DNA from: JAGGVT01 sp965369605
GTDB lineage: Bacteria > JAJVIF01 > JAGGVT01
Direction of reading: 5' to 3'
NCBI GenBank assembly: GCA_965369605.1
Contig: CBDURE010000105.1
Coordinates: 1 to 12,433, forward strand
Length of the DNA stretch: 12,433 nt
A program made the position numbers and the translations under genes. Below, in pieces: positions 1-7,499 of this stretch (position 1 is its first letter; the number at the start of each line of letters is the position of its first letter). The notes under the pieces were generated by a model. The model ran no database searches. It saw only the letters and a program-made list of their open reading frames with translations, and was not told the origin of the DNA.

Positions 1-165
1 GGGCTCGGATTATAATTTCCGGCTTTACAATTCATTGCGATTTAACAGTAGTTCAGTGTAGCTTTTTTCAGGGATAACTAGCTTAGCGCATATGGGGTCG
101 GGGGGTGAGGTTCTTTAATGGGATTTTATATAAGTTTTCAGAATTTGCCTACAAAACGGAGGATT
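1..165. other. Left-edge intergenic stretch without a recognisable gene
   Basis: I see no coding region with a plausible start and ribosome binding site here, and no strong palindrome. The stretch is T-rich in places and includes a G-rich run near 97-107. It leads into the terminator of the small lipoprotein gene. Anything belonging to a gene left of the window is not visible. Confidence 0.4.
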
Positions 166-194
166 AAAAAAACCGCCATGAACCATGGCGGTTT
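166..194 (-). terminator. Rho-independent terminator of the small lipoprotein gene
   Basis: An 11-bp perfect stem pairs 170-180 with 184-194 around a 3-base loop. The A run at 166-172 reads as a T run after the hairpin on the minus strand. It lies about 60 bases past the stop codon of the gene at 257-751. The stem also has T residues on its right side, so it could partly stop plus-strand transcription too. Confidence 0.8.
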
Positions 195-256
195 ATTATT
201 CTCGCTGTGATGGTCAACTCATCATGAATTGACTTTCCGATTTGCCGGCTTACTGA

Positions 257-751
257 TTAACGCTTGACCATATACACGCTGAATGTGCCTGTAATGTTGC
301 CTGTTCTGTCAGGATCATCTTCGCATGTAACAGTCGCATTATCCAAAGTAAGAATTCCGGTTGCGGTTGTCGCCGCTGCGCCTATATTCGGGATGTCAAA
401 TTTCGCAGTGCCCTGTAGATGGATCATACTGCATGAATAATCCTGAATGGGAATATCCTTCAGCATTTCGAACTGGAGGCGACTGCCGTCGTACGTCCAC
501 TCCCAGTTATATCCTTTCTGAAGAATCTCGCTAGGATAAATGCTGTAAACACCATCAAAAGTAACGTGTCTGGCAATAGGACTGACACTGTAAAAATCGG
601 ACACATATCCGGTTCCCTCAGAATGCAGATCCCATACACCCTCAATGTCAGTCATTTCCTGAATAACTGACCCACCGTTACAGGCACATAAGGTGAACAT
701 AAGCCCTGCTATGAGAGCTAGTCCAAGAGAAAGCAAAGTATTGCGATGCAT
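257..751 (-). CDS. Small secreted lipoprotein, lipocalin-like in size and pattern, function unknown
   Basis: This 164-residue protein has a type II signal peptide: a basic start (His-Arg), a hydrophobic core to about residue 20, and a lipobox L21-C22-A23 before the lipidated C24. The mature part of about 140 residues is rich in beta-prone stretches. It starts with an IEGVWDL motif (residues 36-42) and ends in a GTFSVYMVKR strand. That layout, a Gly-x-Trp near the start and a closing strand at the end, recalls small lipocalin-like barrels, but the likeness is by eye only. C107 and C143 could form a disulfide. The ATG at 751 is preceded by GGAGG at 761-765 with 9-base spacing, which supports the start. 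The gene has its own terminator at 166-194 and a 475-base gap upstream, so it is probably monocistronic. I do not recognise the family. A role in the envelope is inferred only from the signal. Confidence 0.85.
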   Translation of the reverse strand: MHRNTLLSLGLALIAGLMFTLCACNGGSVIQEMTDIEGVWDLHSEGTGYVSDFYSVSPIARHVTFDGVYSIYPSEILQKGYNWEWTYDGSRLQFEMLKDIPIQDYSCSMIHLQGTAKFDIPNIGAAATTATGILTLDNATVTCEDDPDRTGNITGTFSVYMVKR

Positions 752-963
752 TATTGCATACCTCCGCTGTTTTAGGTTTCGTGAATAATATCGTGATTTT
801 ACTCTCTGGTTTTAGCTTGAAGTTGCGGATAAAAAATCATCATTACTGAAAAAGCCGCCAATAAATACCTTAAGGCATTTTATCCGATGCAATATCGCCC
901 TTATATCAGGTATATAGTGGATTTACTTTTCCGATTAAATTATCCAAATATTTCCCCAGCCAG

Positions 964-990
964 CTGGAAACTGGGAGCTGTTGAAAAATG
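964..990 (+). repeat. 27-bp repeat, left copy of an inverted pair flanking the 763-residue lipoprotein gene
   Basis: This stretch matches the reverse complement of 3775-3801 at 23 of 27 positions, ending in the shared core GCTGTTGAAAAATG. The two copies face each other around the lipoprotein gene at 1227-3518. The core also belongs to a degenerate motif seen at several other intergenic sites in the window. No transposase lies between the copies, so I call it only a dispersed or inverted repeat. Confidence 0.6.
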
Positions 991-1028
991 GTGCGGATAT
1001 GTAAGATGGCAATGTGTTGCAGAGGCGC

Positions 1029-1126
1029 GGGAGATTCAGCAACCTTGCCGGAAAAGGGGCGTAAGCCCCGGTTTTTTACAGGGGTGCTGAAGCACCCGAC
1101 TTTCCGGCAAGGATGCCGAAGCTCCC
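1029..1126. repeat. Branched palindromic element with two inner hairpins
   Basis: An outer imperfect stem pairs 1029-1054 with 1101-1126. It consists of a perfect 12-bp inner part (1043-1054 with 1101-1112) and three short blocks, GCA/TGC, TTC/GAA and GGGAG/CTCCC, each set off by a single mismatch. It encloses two hairpins. The first is 1056-1069, with a GGGGC/GCCCC stem and a GTAA (GNRA-type) loop. The second is 1082-1097, with a GGGTGC/GCACCC stem and a TGAA loop. Together they can form a three-way junction. The element sits in the 475-base gap between two minus-strand lipoprotein genes. It could be a palindromic repeat unit, a MITE remnant or a structured RNA; the sequence alone does not decide. 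Confidence 0.65.
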
Positions 1127-1154
1127 GGTGCGTGTCCCCGCGAGTATATTATTT

Positions 1155-1182
1155 AAAAAGCAGAGGGTTTAAACCCTCTGCT
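1155..1182 (-). terminator. Terminator of the 763-residue lipoprotein gene (perfect GCAGAGGGTTT palindrome)
   Basis: A perfect 22-bp palindrome pairs 1160-1170 with 1171-1181. The A run at 1155-1159 gives Ts after the hairpin on the minus strand. It lies about 45 bases past the stop codon at 1227. The same palindrome recurs with one mismatch at 7006-7033 and as a half copy at 7470-7482, so it is a repeated unit used as a terminator. Confidence 0.75.
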
Positions 1183-1226
1183 GTTACGAATCTCACATAT
1201 AAAAATCAAATATTCAAATCACGTTA

Positions 1227-3518
1227 CTATTCGTCGTGCAAATCACCATTAAAACAACCGAATATGCGAACATTGTCAAAAACGACACCAGCATTATCAC
1301 CACATGCCAACGATATGGAGATCCAATCCACTGCTTCATATCTAAATCTGAACATGATGTTGCTGCCGGAATAATCTGAGATATCTACTGTTGAATCGTC
1401 GTAACATCCTTGCATATCAGTTGAGACCCAGAGTTCCACCCACGGGCCATTGCATCCGTCTTCTGAAATGTACAGCGTGAAAGTTGCATCCGCATCGGCA
1501 AAATAATTACAATGGTCGAACTCAATCTGCCCGTCTGATGATTGCGGAAGGTTAATAAGCGGACTCACGACATTGAAATCGGCAAACTCATCATGATCAT
1601 CCGCAAAATCACAGGTGCCGTAAGTACTGCCAATTGGTTCCGGTCCGGATGTTATATACGGGAATGTGATGTCATCACACATGGAACCTCCAATGTTACA
1701 TCCCCATTTGAAATCACCCCATGATACATCGTCCCAGGATAATGCAAGATCCTCATTTGGCAAACCGCAGCCGCCAGTCGATGAGCGCCAGTCCTTTGCG
1801 CTCCAGCCATCACATTCGTATGTCGGCGTAGTGCAGCTGTCGAACTGATAATACAATTCGTCCTGATTGCAGCACATGTTAACTGTCACAACGCATGTTG
1901 CGAAAACCGTTACATTCGCTGGAATGCATTCATCAGTGCCTCTAAAAGCAACAGTGTAATTAAAGGGAATATTTTCCAGACACGGGTCAGGCACTGTGAA
2001 TGGTCCCACGTTATTGAAAATGCCATCCGTATTGGAATCGTCCATTGTGAAATTACTGCCGTCGTAATCGAAATCAACCTCATAAAGAACCATATTCCCA
2101 CCGCCATTATCACTGGTCGCGCTGACTGTGAAATCGATTCTAGCGCCGTTTCCCTGATCCGTAATCGGGCAAACGGGTGAATCAACCTGTCCGGTAATAG
2201 GACCGCATCCGCTGACAACTGTCGCTGTGAATACCTGATATGTCGCATATTCAGGCATCTCGTAATTAATAAGTTCAATGCCGTCAGGAGTGTTGATTAG
2301 AAAATCCCGACCATCAGCAGGTGCCAGAACAGGTCGCTCATCGGTTACTTTGACAAGGCTAAAATACTCACCGGGGCTTAGGCTGTTATCGTTAGCTATT
2401 GGAAATGTGTAAATCCAGGGGTCACCCGGCATTCCGGTTGATGTTGGATTATCTGGAGATGACGCCTGTGGCAGTGCCGTATTCATGCCCGGAATTTCAA
2501 CTGTTACACCGGATGGTGTGCTCGGCGCGAAAATTTCCAGCGGGTCAGCATTACCGAAATCATCTTCGATTGAAACTACAGCGCCAATCTGCCAGTCATA
2601 AACATCGACTACAACATCAAATGCCGTTGTTGTATCGTTATCGAGCCAGGTGTTGCCATTCATTGGCGGATTCGCGCCCTCAGGCGGTGTAACATCAACT
2701 TTCCACGCGGCTTTACGGTTAAACTCAGGATTGTAATATTTCGCCAGAAGCCTGTCCTTTTTTACAGCGGAGAAACCATACCCCATAGTCAGATACATAT
2801 CGAACAGGAGCGTTCCTGATGACAGATTGAATCCGACATCGAAAGTTTGTTCAGTGCCCATTGCGAATTTGTTCCATGTTGATTCAGGCGGGTCAACATC
2901 AGTGCTGTCATCAACAACAAGGAAGTACGGCAAAGCTGTAGTGTCGCTGACAACATTTGCAAGTTCAGTTGTGTAACCGTCCGGACCAAAACATGCCTCG
3001 GCGTAAACGCTGCTGCCTGTCTGTGCGTACGTTGTCGATATCGTCCCGGATGGCAGAATCACCATTGCCAGGTCGAAAACATCCAGATCAAGGCGATTCG
3101 CCGCTGATGGCGGCTGGAATGTATCACCAGCCAGGAATGGATGGGCAATCGCAAAAGTCAATGTTGCTTCAGTCATATCCAGACTTACGCCTATGATTTT
3201 CAAACATGTCGCGCACGGTGCGATTGTGAAAAAACTGATTCCGCTGACGATATAATCCTCACCAATCGAGGAAACGCGCTTTGCGACCAGTTCCGCTGAT
3301 GCAAATGCAGGATCAATGCTCAGTTCATACGCTCCCATCAAGCCAATCCCCTCGCATGTATCACCCATTGATGATAGGTAAATTACCGGAAGATTATTAT
3401 CTATTGCGTTACTGTTGTTTGTTGATGGCGCTAGAGGTCCGCTTCCACCGGAACATCCAATTAGAAAAATCAGAATCATTGTGGCAATCACAAAATATAC
3501 GCTTTTAAAGTAATGCAT
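1227..3518 (-). CDS. Large Cys-rich surface lipoprotein with shared N-terminal module and C-terminal jelly-roll-like domain
   Basis: This is a 763-residue lipoprotein. The signal peptide ends in the lipobox L19-I20-G21-C22, followed by a Ser/Gly-rich linker to about residue 40. Residues 45-430 are homologous by eye to the same region of the lipoprotein at 3883-6849. Shared marks are a PCxxC pair (C102, C105), HPF at 126-128 followed by AGD, NRLDLDVF at 141-148, an LVKVTD strand near 388-393 and EYATYQVF near 423-430. Residues 430-550 look like a Cys-containing PKD-like beta domain. Residues 555-757 resemble the jelly-roll (MAM-like) domains found at the ends of secreted peptidases: SPLINL, a long EFDHC strand, an ISED/W pair, then a closing FDNVRIFG. 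Cysteines are many, suggesting disulfides outside the cytoplasm. SD GAGG at 3526-3529 has 7-base spacing, and a strong promoter lies at 3637-3665. Binding or adhesion is only an inference; no catalytic motif is seen. Confidence 0.9.
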   Translation of the reverse strand: MHYFKSVYFVIATMILIFLIGCSGGSGPLAPSTNNSNAIDNNLPVIYLSSMGDTCEGIGLMGAYELSIDPAFASAELVAKRVSSIGEDYIVSGISFFTIAPCATCLKIIGVSLDMTEATLTFAIAHPFLAGDTFQPPSAANRLDLDVFDLAMVILPSGTISTTYAQTGSSVYAEACFGPDGYTTELANVVSDTTALPYFLVVDDSTDVDPPESTWNKFAMGTEQTFDVGFNLSSGTLLFDMYLTMGYGFSAVKKDRLLAKYYNPEFNRKAAWKVDVTPPEGANPPMNGNTWLDNDTTTAFDVVVDVYDWQIGAVVSIEDDFGNADPLEIFAPSTPSGVTVEIPGMNTALPQASSPDNPTSTGMPGDPWIYTFPIANDNSLSPGEYFSLVKVTDERPVLAPADGRDFLINTPDGIELINYEMPEYATYQVFTATVVSGCGPITGQVDSPVCPITDQGNGARIDFTVSATSDNGGGNMVLYEVDFDYDGSNFTMDDSNTDGIFNNVGPFTVPDPCLENIPFNYTVAFRGTDECIPANVTVFATCVVTVNMCCNQDELYYQFDSCTTPTYECDGWSAKDWRSSTGGCGLPNEDLALSWDDVSWGDFKWGCNIGGSMCDDITFPYITSGPEPIGSTYGTCDFADDHDEFADFNVVSPLINLPQSSDGQIEFDHCNYFADADATFTLYISEDGCNGPWVELWVSTDMQGCYDDSTVDISDYSGSNIMFRFRYEAVDWISISLACGDNAGVVFDNVRIFGCFNGDLHDE

Positions 3519-3636
3519 AACACCACCTCGAAATTAGACTGTGATAGGTTAACTTTAGAAATGCAAAACTGCTGGTAATGCTGTTAATCTGAAATGCTGT
3601 TGGTAATTCACGGATTCTCTTACTGGTTACATCAAT

Positions 3637-3665
3637 ATGATACATTCCCCCTCGAAAGATGTCAA
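3637..3665 (-). promoter_or_regulatory. Sigma-70-type promoter of the 763-residue lipoprotein gene
   Basis: On the minus strand a perfect -35 box TTGACA (3665-3660) is followed after exactly 17 bases by TATCAT (3642-3637). The predicted transcript would start near 3630 and carry a leader of about 110 bases. A 12-bp perfect palindrome, AACCCCGGGGTT at 3666-3677, abuts the -35 box and could be an operator. Both boxes are seen directly; their activity is inferred. Confidence 0.65.
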
Positions 3666-3774
3666 AACCCCGGGGTTCTGCGTAAATAGCCACCTCCCCG
3701 GCATGCCTAATATACATTATAGAAAATTGTCAACTGGGCACGGGACGGCATGACCGGGTTACATTAAAACCTAT

Positions 3775-3801
3775 CATTTTTCAACAGCCCCCAGAGACCA
3801 G
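3775..3801 (-). repeat. 27-bp repeat, right copy of the inverted pair
   Basis: Read on the minus strand, this matches 964-990 at 23 of 27 positions. Mismatches are three adjacent bases near the start and one in the middle. It lies in the 364-base gap between the two large lipoprotein genes. Apart from this repeat and the promoter at 3637-3665, I see nothing else in that gap, and no clear terminator after the gene ending at 3883. Confidence 0.6.
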
Positions 3802-3882
3802 CGCTCCCAGGTTCAGATTTTTGCTTTTACTACAAATCATTAAACAGTGGTTTTCTGATCTTATTCAGAGACGACTATTTAA

Positions 3883-6849
3883 TTATTGAATATCAATAAT
3901 GCACAATGGGTCGCCCGGGATGGTTTCCGTCCAACTTAAATATCTAAGGGAAATCCAGCATGCCTCCGCGAGATTGTTTTTTGCGATCTGAGCCGGATAC
4001 AGCAGGCGTTCGTTGGCGACTCCATCCGACCACGGTTCATAAACATGCCCGATACCGCCAGTGCCGCCAATTCTAATCCAGTCACCAACCATGCCGTGGC
4101 TTGATCGACTTGCCTCAATATACGTTGTGCCGTTGAACGATTCATACGAATTGAAAATCGCGCCGTTTAAAAGTCCGAATCCGAGATCGTTAAGAATATA
4201 TAGTCCACCGCTCGGAGGGTCATCATTGTGATGAACACCATGTCCGGTATATGCGATTATGTTATCGCTGATTGATGTGTCACCTATCGTGACAGCGGTT
4301 ACAAAAATATTTGAATTATCATAAACGTGCTGAATTCCACGCGAATCGTAATCGGCATGTGCATTCTCCATCTGGTCATATCCTTTGCCCGGGTCACCAT
4401 CCAAAACGCCATAGGCGGCGCTTCCTGAATATGGATTCAGCCCTCTGTCTATCATTGCATAGATTTCATCAAGGTCCCACGCCGCAAGACGCGTTACCAA
4501 ATATGCAAACGTCGCGTTCTGATAGCCTGTCCACTTGAACGGATGGAAATACTCTCCGGCAGGCCTGGAGTAATATGGATTGGAGATTCTGCCATCAAGA
4601 TTGTAATCGTTATCGAACAACAATGTCATTTCACTTTCCAGCGCCGCGTAGTCAAGATCCGTATAACTGCTTCCATGTGTTTTTTGGATTTTCAGAGGGA
4701 TGCCTTTTGCCAAAACAATATATTTAATGCGGTATTTCAGATTATTGCTTTCGATAAACGTTTCAACCGGAGTTTTTATATCATCGTCGTACTGAGTGCG
4801 TGTGATGCTTTCACCGAACGAAAGATCAAGCGCGAGTATCATGTCATCCTTGATATCACGCCCTGTTACATCGCTGGAGTAGTAATCTTTTATTGAAACC
4901 GAATCGCTGTCGTTGGAGTTATAGATGATCAGAAGCGATTCAGATTCAGGAACGGGAACAACAGGCGTCATTACTCCACCAAAGTCAAATTGAAGCTCAT
5001 GATCAAGATTATCATTGCTTATCTGAATTACAATCTCATCATCCTGCCAGCTGACAAAAGTGAAACCGGTTGTTAAACCATCCAGATAAATGATGCTGTC
5101 CCCCAATTCACTTCCGAAACCTGAACCCGTAACATGGATTTTCTTGATATCAATTGTTGAAAAATCAAAATAGACATCATCAAAAACAGGATCAACCACC
5201 TCAAAGGTAACAACCGCGATATCAGTCGCGTCAAATTCATCCGTTACACGCACAGCGGCATACGCCAATCCCGCCTGGTCGTAAGGCGGTGAGATTATCG
5301 TACTCTCAGGCGGATATGTCGGAGCGCCATCCGGTGTGAAATTAGTTTCGCTGCCATCCTCGAGAAAAAAGTCCCATTCATACTGGACAATCGAGTCATC
5401 CGGGTCATTCGATGCTGTGGCATCCCAGTTTACAGTATTGCCGACAAGCACTTTAAATTGATCCGGCTCAAGAACAGCTACCGGAGGTTCATTTTCAAAT
5501 TCTATTGGCAATTCAAATACCGTGTATGTTGCGAACTCGGTAATTTCAAAAAGCCCATCAAGAGATACTTCACCCGGATTGAGACGTTGAATGCCATCCA
5601 TGCTTTCAAGCAGCGCCAGCTCATTCATGCCGGGAGGATAGGAGTCAAGAACCTTGACCAATCCGAGATATATCCCGGAATCCGCTCCCAGTTCGTTTGT
5701 GATTGTCGCGCTGTAAACAAGCGGGTCAGTAGGGGAATGTCCGCTTCCCGATGGCGCTGAAATGTCAACCGTTATCGGACTGGATATAATCTGCGGAATA
5801 TCAACTGTAATTGCTGCAACAGAACTGTCCGAGAGCATTTCATCCAGTCTCTCGCCAACACCGACGCCGTGGCTGATATCAACCACGCGAATTGCAATTT
5901 CAGCCGTTGTTGATATATGCCCCGCTTTCAGCTCATTCGATGAAATCTCAACACTAACCTCACTTGCCGCTTTTTTGTTATGCTGCGGGATACGGTATTC
6001 AGGAGTAAACCGTAAATCTATGTCTGTTACTGTTACAGCGTATGTGCAGCCGACAACGTAGATGAAATCCATCGTGCCATCTTCAAGTTTGAACGCATAA
6101 TCCTTGTAGTCATAATCCGACCCCATCGCCATTACCAGATTCCCCCTTGGCGACGGAGTGGTTACACTTGAAAATCCGGTTGGATAATACCAGTAGAAAT
6201 TCCCGCTTGTGTAATCATCAAAATGAAGAATATACGGATGCAGTGTCGCCGCGGTGGGGTAGATATCATCAAGAACGCTGTCAAGATATGCTGAATATCC
6301 ATCCGCGTTTACAAGGCGGAATTCTGATATGCTTTGATCTGTACCGCTGAAATCAGTTCCCTCATTATTCGATACAATTGTTCCTTCAACATTGAAAACA
6401 TGAAGATCAGCGCGATTGGATGCTGTTATCGGCTTGCTTTCATCCCCGGCGGCAAATGGATGTTTTATTCCTATCGACACAACAATATTCCCATCAGCAT
6501 CAATTCCCACTGATTTTATCCGTGCGCACTCAACGCATGGGGATACCTGAAGGAAATTTGTAATATCCACTATTTCAAGAACGTCGGTAAGCGCGGTTTG
6601 GCGAACAGATGTCAGCTCGGCGGATATTTCATCAGGATTAACGCTCAGATTGAACAAGCCTAGAGCGCCTGCGCCACTTGCCGGGGAACCGGCATCAAAC
6701 CATGATGTTACTCCGACAGGAAGCGAACTAAATTCACTAATCCCCGTATGGCTGTCCTGAGGAGTTACAGGATTGCCGCCTTTTGAACAACCCATGATTA
6801 CCAGTATTGTGAAAATAGCCAAACAACGGGCAACGGTTCTTGACATCAT
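3883..6849 (-). CDS. Large surface lipoprotein: shared N-terminal module, PKD, IPT/TIG and TIGR03790-type domain
   Basis: I place the start at the ATG at 6849 (988 residues). AAGGTG at 6856-6861 sits 6 bases upstream of it, whereas the in-frame GTG at 6858 would overlap that SD. The signal peptide ends in the lipobox V-I-M-G-C (lipidated Cys at residue 21). Residues 40-450 match the N-terminal region of the neighbouring 763-residue lipoprotein: PCVEC near 104-108, HPFAAGD near 130-136, NRADLHVF near 145-152, EFATYTVF near 438-445. A PKD domain spans about 455-553, with ASNDPDDSIVQYEWDF as its core. An IPT/TIG fold spans about 566-633. Residues 638-975 resemble the TIGR03790 family: the opening LLIIYNSND strand, YIVLAKGIPLKI, IAYTGHG near 865-871, and GGTGGIGHVYEPW near 928-940. 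The function of TIGR03790 is unknown. The protein is probably displayed on the cell surface. The recognition of TIGR03790 is from memory of family motifs. Confidence 0.9.
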   Translation of the reverse strand: MMSRTVARCLAIFTILVIMGCSKGGNPVTPQDSHTGISEFSSLPVGVTSWFDAGSPASGAGALGLFNLSVNPDEISAELTSVRQTALTDVLEIVDITNFLQVSPCVECARIKSVGIDADGNIVVSIGIKHPFAAGDESKPITASNRADLHVFNVEGTIVSNNEGTDFSGTDQSISEFRLVNADGYSAYLDSVLDDIYPTAATLHPYILHFDDYTSGNFYWYYPTGFSSVTTPSPRGNLVMAMGSDYDYKDYAFKLEDGTMDFIYVVGCTYAVTVTDIDLRFTPEYRIPQHNKKAASEVSVEISSNELKAGHISTTAEIAIRVVDISHGVGVGERLDEMLSDSSVAAITVDIPQIISSPITVDISAPSGSGHSPTDPLVYSATITNELGADSGIYLGLVKVLDSYPPGMNELALLESMDGIQRLNPGEVSLDGLFEITEFATYTVFELPIEFENEPPVAVLEPDQFKVLVGNTVNWDATASNDPDDSIVQYEWDFFLEDGSETNFTPDGAPTYPPESTIISPPYDQAGLAYAAVRVTDEFDATDIAVVTFEVVDPVFDDVYFDFSTIDIKKIHVTGSGFGSELGDSIIYLDGLTTGFTFVSWQDDEIVIQISNDNLDHELQFDFGGVMTPVVPVPESESLLIIYNSNDSDSVSIKDYYSSDVTGRDIKDDMILALDLSFGESITRTQYDDDIKTPVETFIESNNLKYRIKYIVLAKGIPLKIQKTHGSSYTDLDYAALESEMTLLFDNDYNLDGRISNPYYSRPAGEYFHPFKWTGYQNATFAYLVTRLAAWDLDEIYAMIDRGLNPYSGSAAYGVLDGDPGKGYDQMENAHADYDSRGIQHVYDNSNIFVTAVTIGDTSISDNIIAYTGHGVHHNDDPPSGGLYILNDLGFGLLNGAIFNSYESFNGTTYIEASRSSHGMVGDWIRIGGTGGIGHVYEPWSDGVANERLLYPAQIAKNNLAEACWISLRYLSWTETIPGDPLCIIDIQ

Positions 6850-7005
6850 TTGCTGCACCTTGTAACTCTTGATTGATTGGTACTTCGTTATCTAAAATTG
6901 CATCTCTGGAATGATAGCTTTTTGAGAAACGCGATACGCTTTTCAGCAGTACTATAGCATAATTGAGGAAAAGCGAAAAGAATGGATTTCTGAGGACATA
7001 CTAAA

Positions 7006-7033
7006 GCAGCAGAGAGTTAAAACCCTCTGCTGC
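7006..7033 (-). terminator. Terminator hairpin after the small membrane protein, second copy of the GCAGAGGG palindrome
   Basis: The stem pairs 7006-7014 with 7025-7033 perfectly and, after one A-C mismatch, continues with 7016-7018 and 7021-7023. It lies 33 bases past the stop codon at 7066. Only a short T run follows on the minus strand (TTTAG). It shares the core CAGAGnGTTnAAACCCTCTGCTG with the palindrome at 1160-1181. Confidence 0.65.
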
Positions 7034-7065
7034 CAAAATTACAACCCGCTAATTCTTCTTTAAAA

Positions 7066-7347
7066 CTAATGGAAGATTCGTGTTACGCTGTCAACATGAT
7101 CGAGAAAACCATCAAGTGTCCCATGTCCGCCCTCATAGAAATCGATTAAGCTGGAGAATCCGATGTAAAGAAGCGTTATCCCTGTGATTACAAGAAAGCA
7201 CGTGGATATCCATGTCTGCGCCAATCCTTTCTGGAGACCCTCTGTCGCGAAAAACAGCGCGGCGAATCCGCCTACAATGAATACAGCGCAGAGGACATAA
7301 TAAAATTGTTCCATACTGTTTGAAATGCCTAACAATACAAGATCCAT
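7066..7347 (-). CDS. Small two-helix inner-membrane protein, unknown family
   Basis: This is a 93-residue protein with two hydrophobic segments, about residues 14-34 (ending GGFAALFFA) and 45-66 (ISTCFLVITGITLLYIGF). A short, mildly acidic C-terminal tail contains two His residues and ends VTRIFH. I chose the ATG at 7347 because GAGGTG (7355-7360) lies 7 bases upstream; the in-frame TTG at 7353 would leave a one-base gap. A 20-bp palindrome holding a TATAAT box lies just upstream, and a hairpin terminator follows, so this is likely its own transcript. C20 and C50 lie within or beside the helices. I do not recognise the family. It could be a small subunit or modulator of a membrane complex, but no neighbour points to one. 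The reading frame, SD and terminator make it likely to be real. Confidence 0.75.
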   Translation of the reverse strand: MDLVLLGISNSMEQFYYVLCAVFIVGGFAALFFATEGLQKGLAQTWISTCFLVITGITLLYIGFSSLIDFYEGGHGTLDGFLDHVDSVTRIFH

Positions 7348-7372
7348 AAGCAATCACCTCTTAAGTCATCAC

Positions 7373-7392
7373 AGGATTATATTTATAATCCT
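7373..7392 (-). promoter_or_regulatory. 20-bp palindrome overlapping a -10 box upstream of the small membrane protein
   Basis: AGGATTATA (7373-7381) and its reverse complement (7384-7392) flank a 2-base centre, a perfect 9-bp inverted repeat. On the minus strand it contains a perfect TATAAT (7381-7376) placed about 16 bases before the SD of the gene at 7066-7347. No good -35 box is seen at the usual spacing (TTATTG at 16 bases is the best). The pattern suits an operator covering the core promoter, so a repressor or activator may act here. This is inferred from position and symmetry. Confidence 0.4.
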
Positions 7393-7469
7393 CCAATCAA
7401 TAATATCCAGAATTAACCTGAATCATGCACTATATTTCTTTACATTAAAAAAACAACCCACGCAAAATA

Positions 7470-7499
7470 GCAGAGGGTTTAAGAGGTTGTCGGAAAAAG
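7470..7499 (+). repeat. Half copy of the GCAGAGGG palindrome joined to a GAGGTTGTCGGAAAAAG motif
   Basis: GCAGAGGGTTTAA (7470-7482) equals the left arm of the palindromes at 1160 and 7006, but the right arm is missing. Instead it runs directly into GAGGTTGTCGGAAAAAG (7483-7499), a version of the motif also seen at 11487, 11668-11683 (minus) and 12396. The junction suggests an insertion or deletion that cut the palindrome. Confidence 0.5.

Noticed and set aside
1029..1126. Known riboswitch at the branched element
   Set aside because: I could match neither a c-di-GMP nor a cobalamin consensus. The gene just downstream on the plus strand is antisense, and the minus-strand gene is about 280 bases away.
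887..1374. Plus-strand open frames across the gap and the end of the 763-residue gene
   Set aside because: They run through the branched palindrome and the terminator, have no SD, and overlap the real minus-strand gene. Their composition is unlike protein.
3505..3717. Minus-strand 70-residue open frame upstream of the 763-residue lipoprotein
   Set aside because: It covers the TTGACA/TATCAT promoter and leader and overlaps the lipoprotein start. No SD supports it.
964..3801. A complete composite transposon
   Set aside because: No transposase or recombinase gene lies between or beside the repeats, and no target duplication could be seen.
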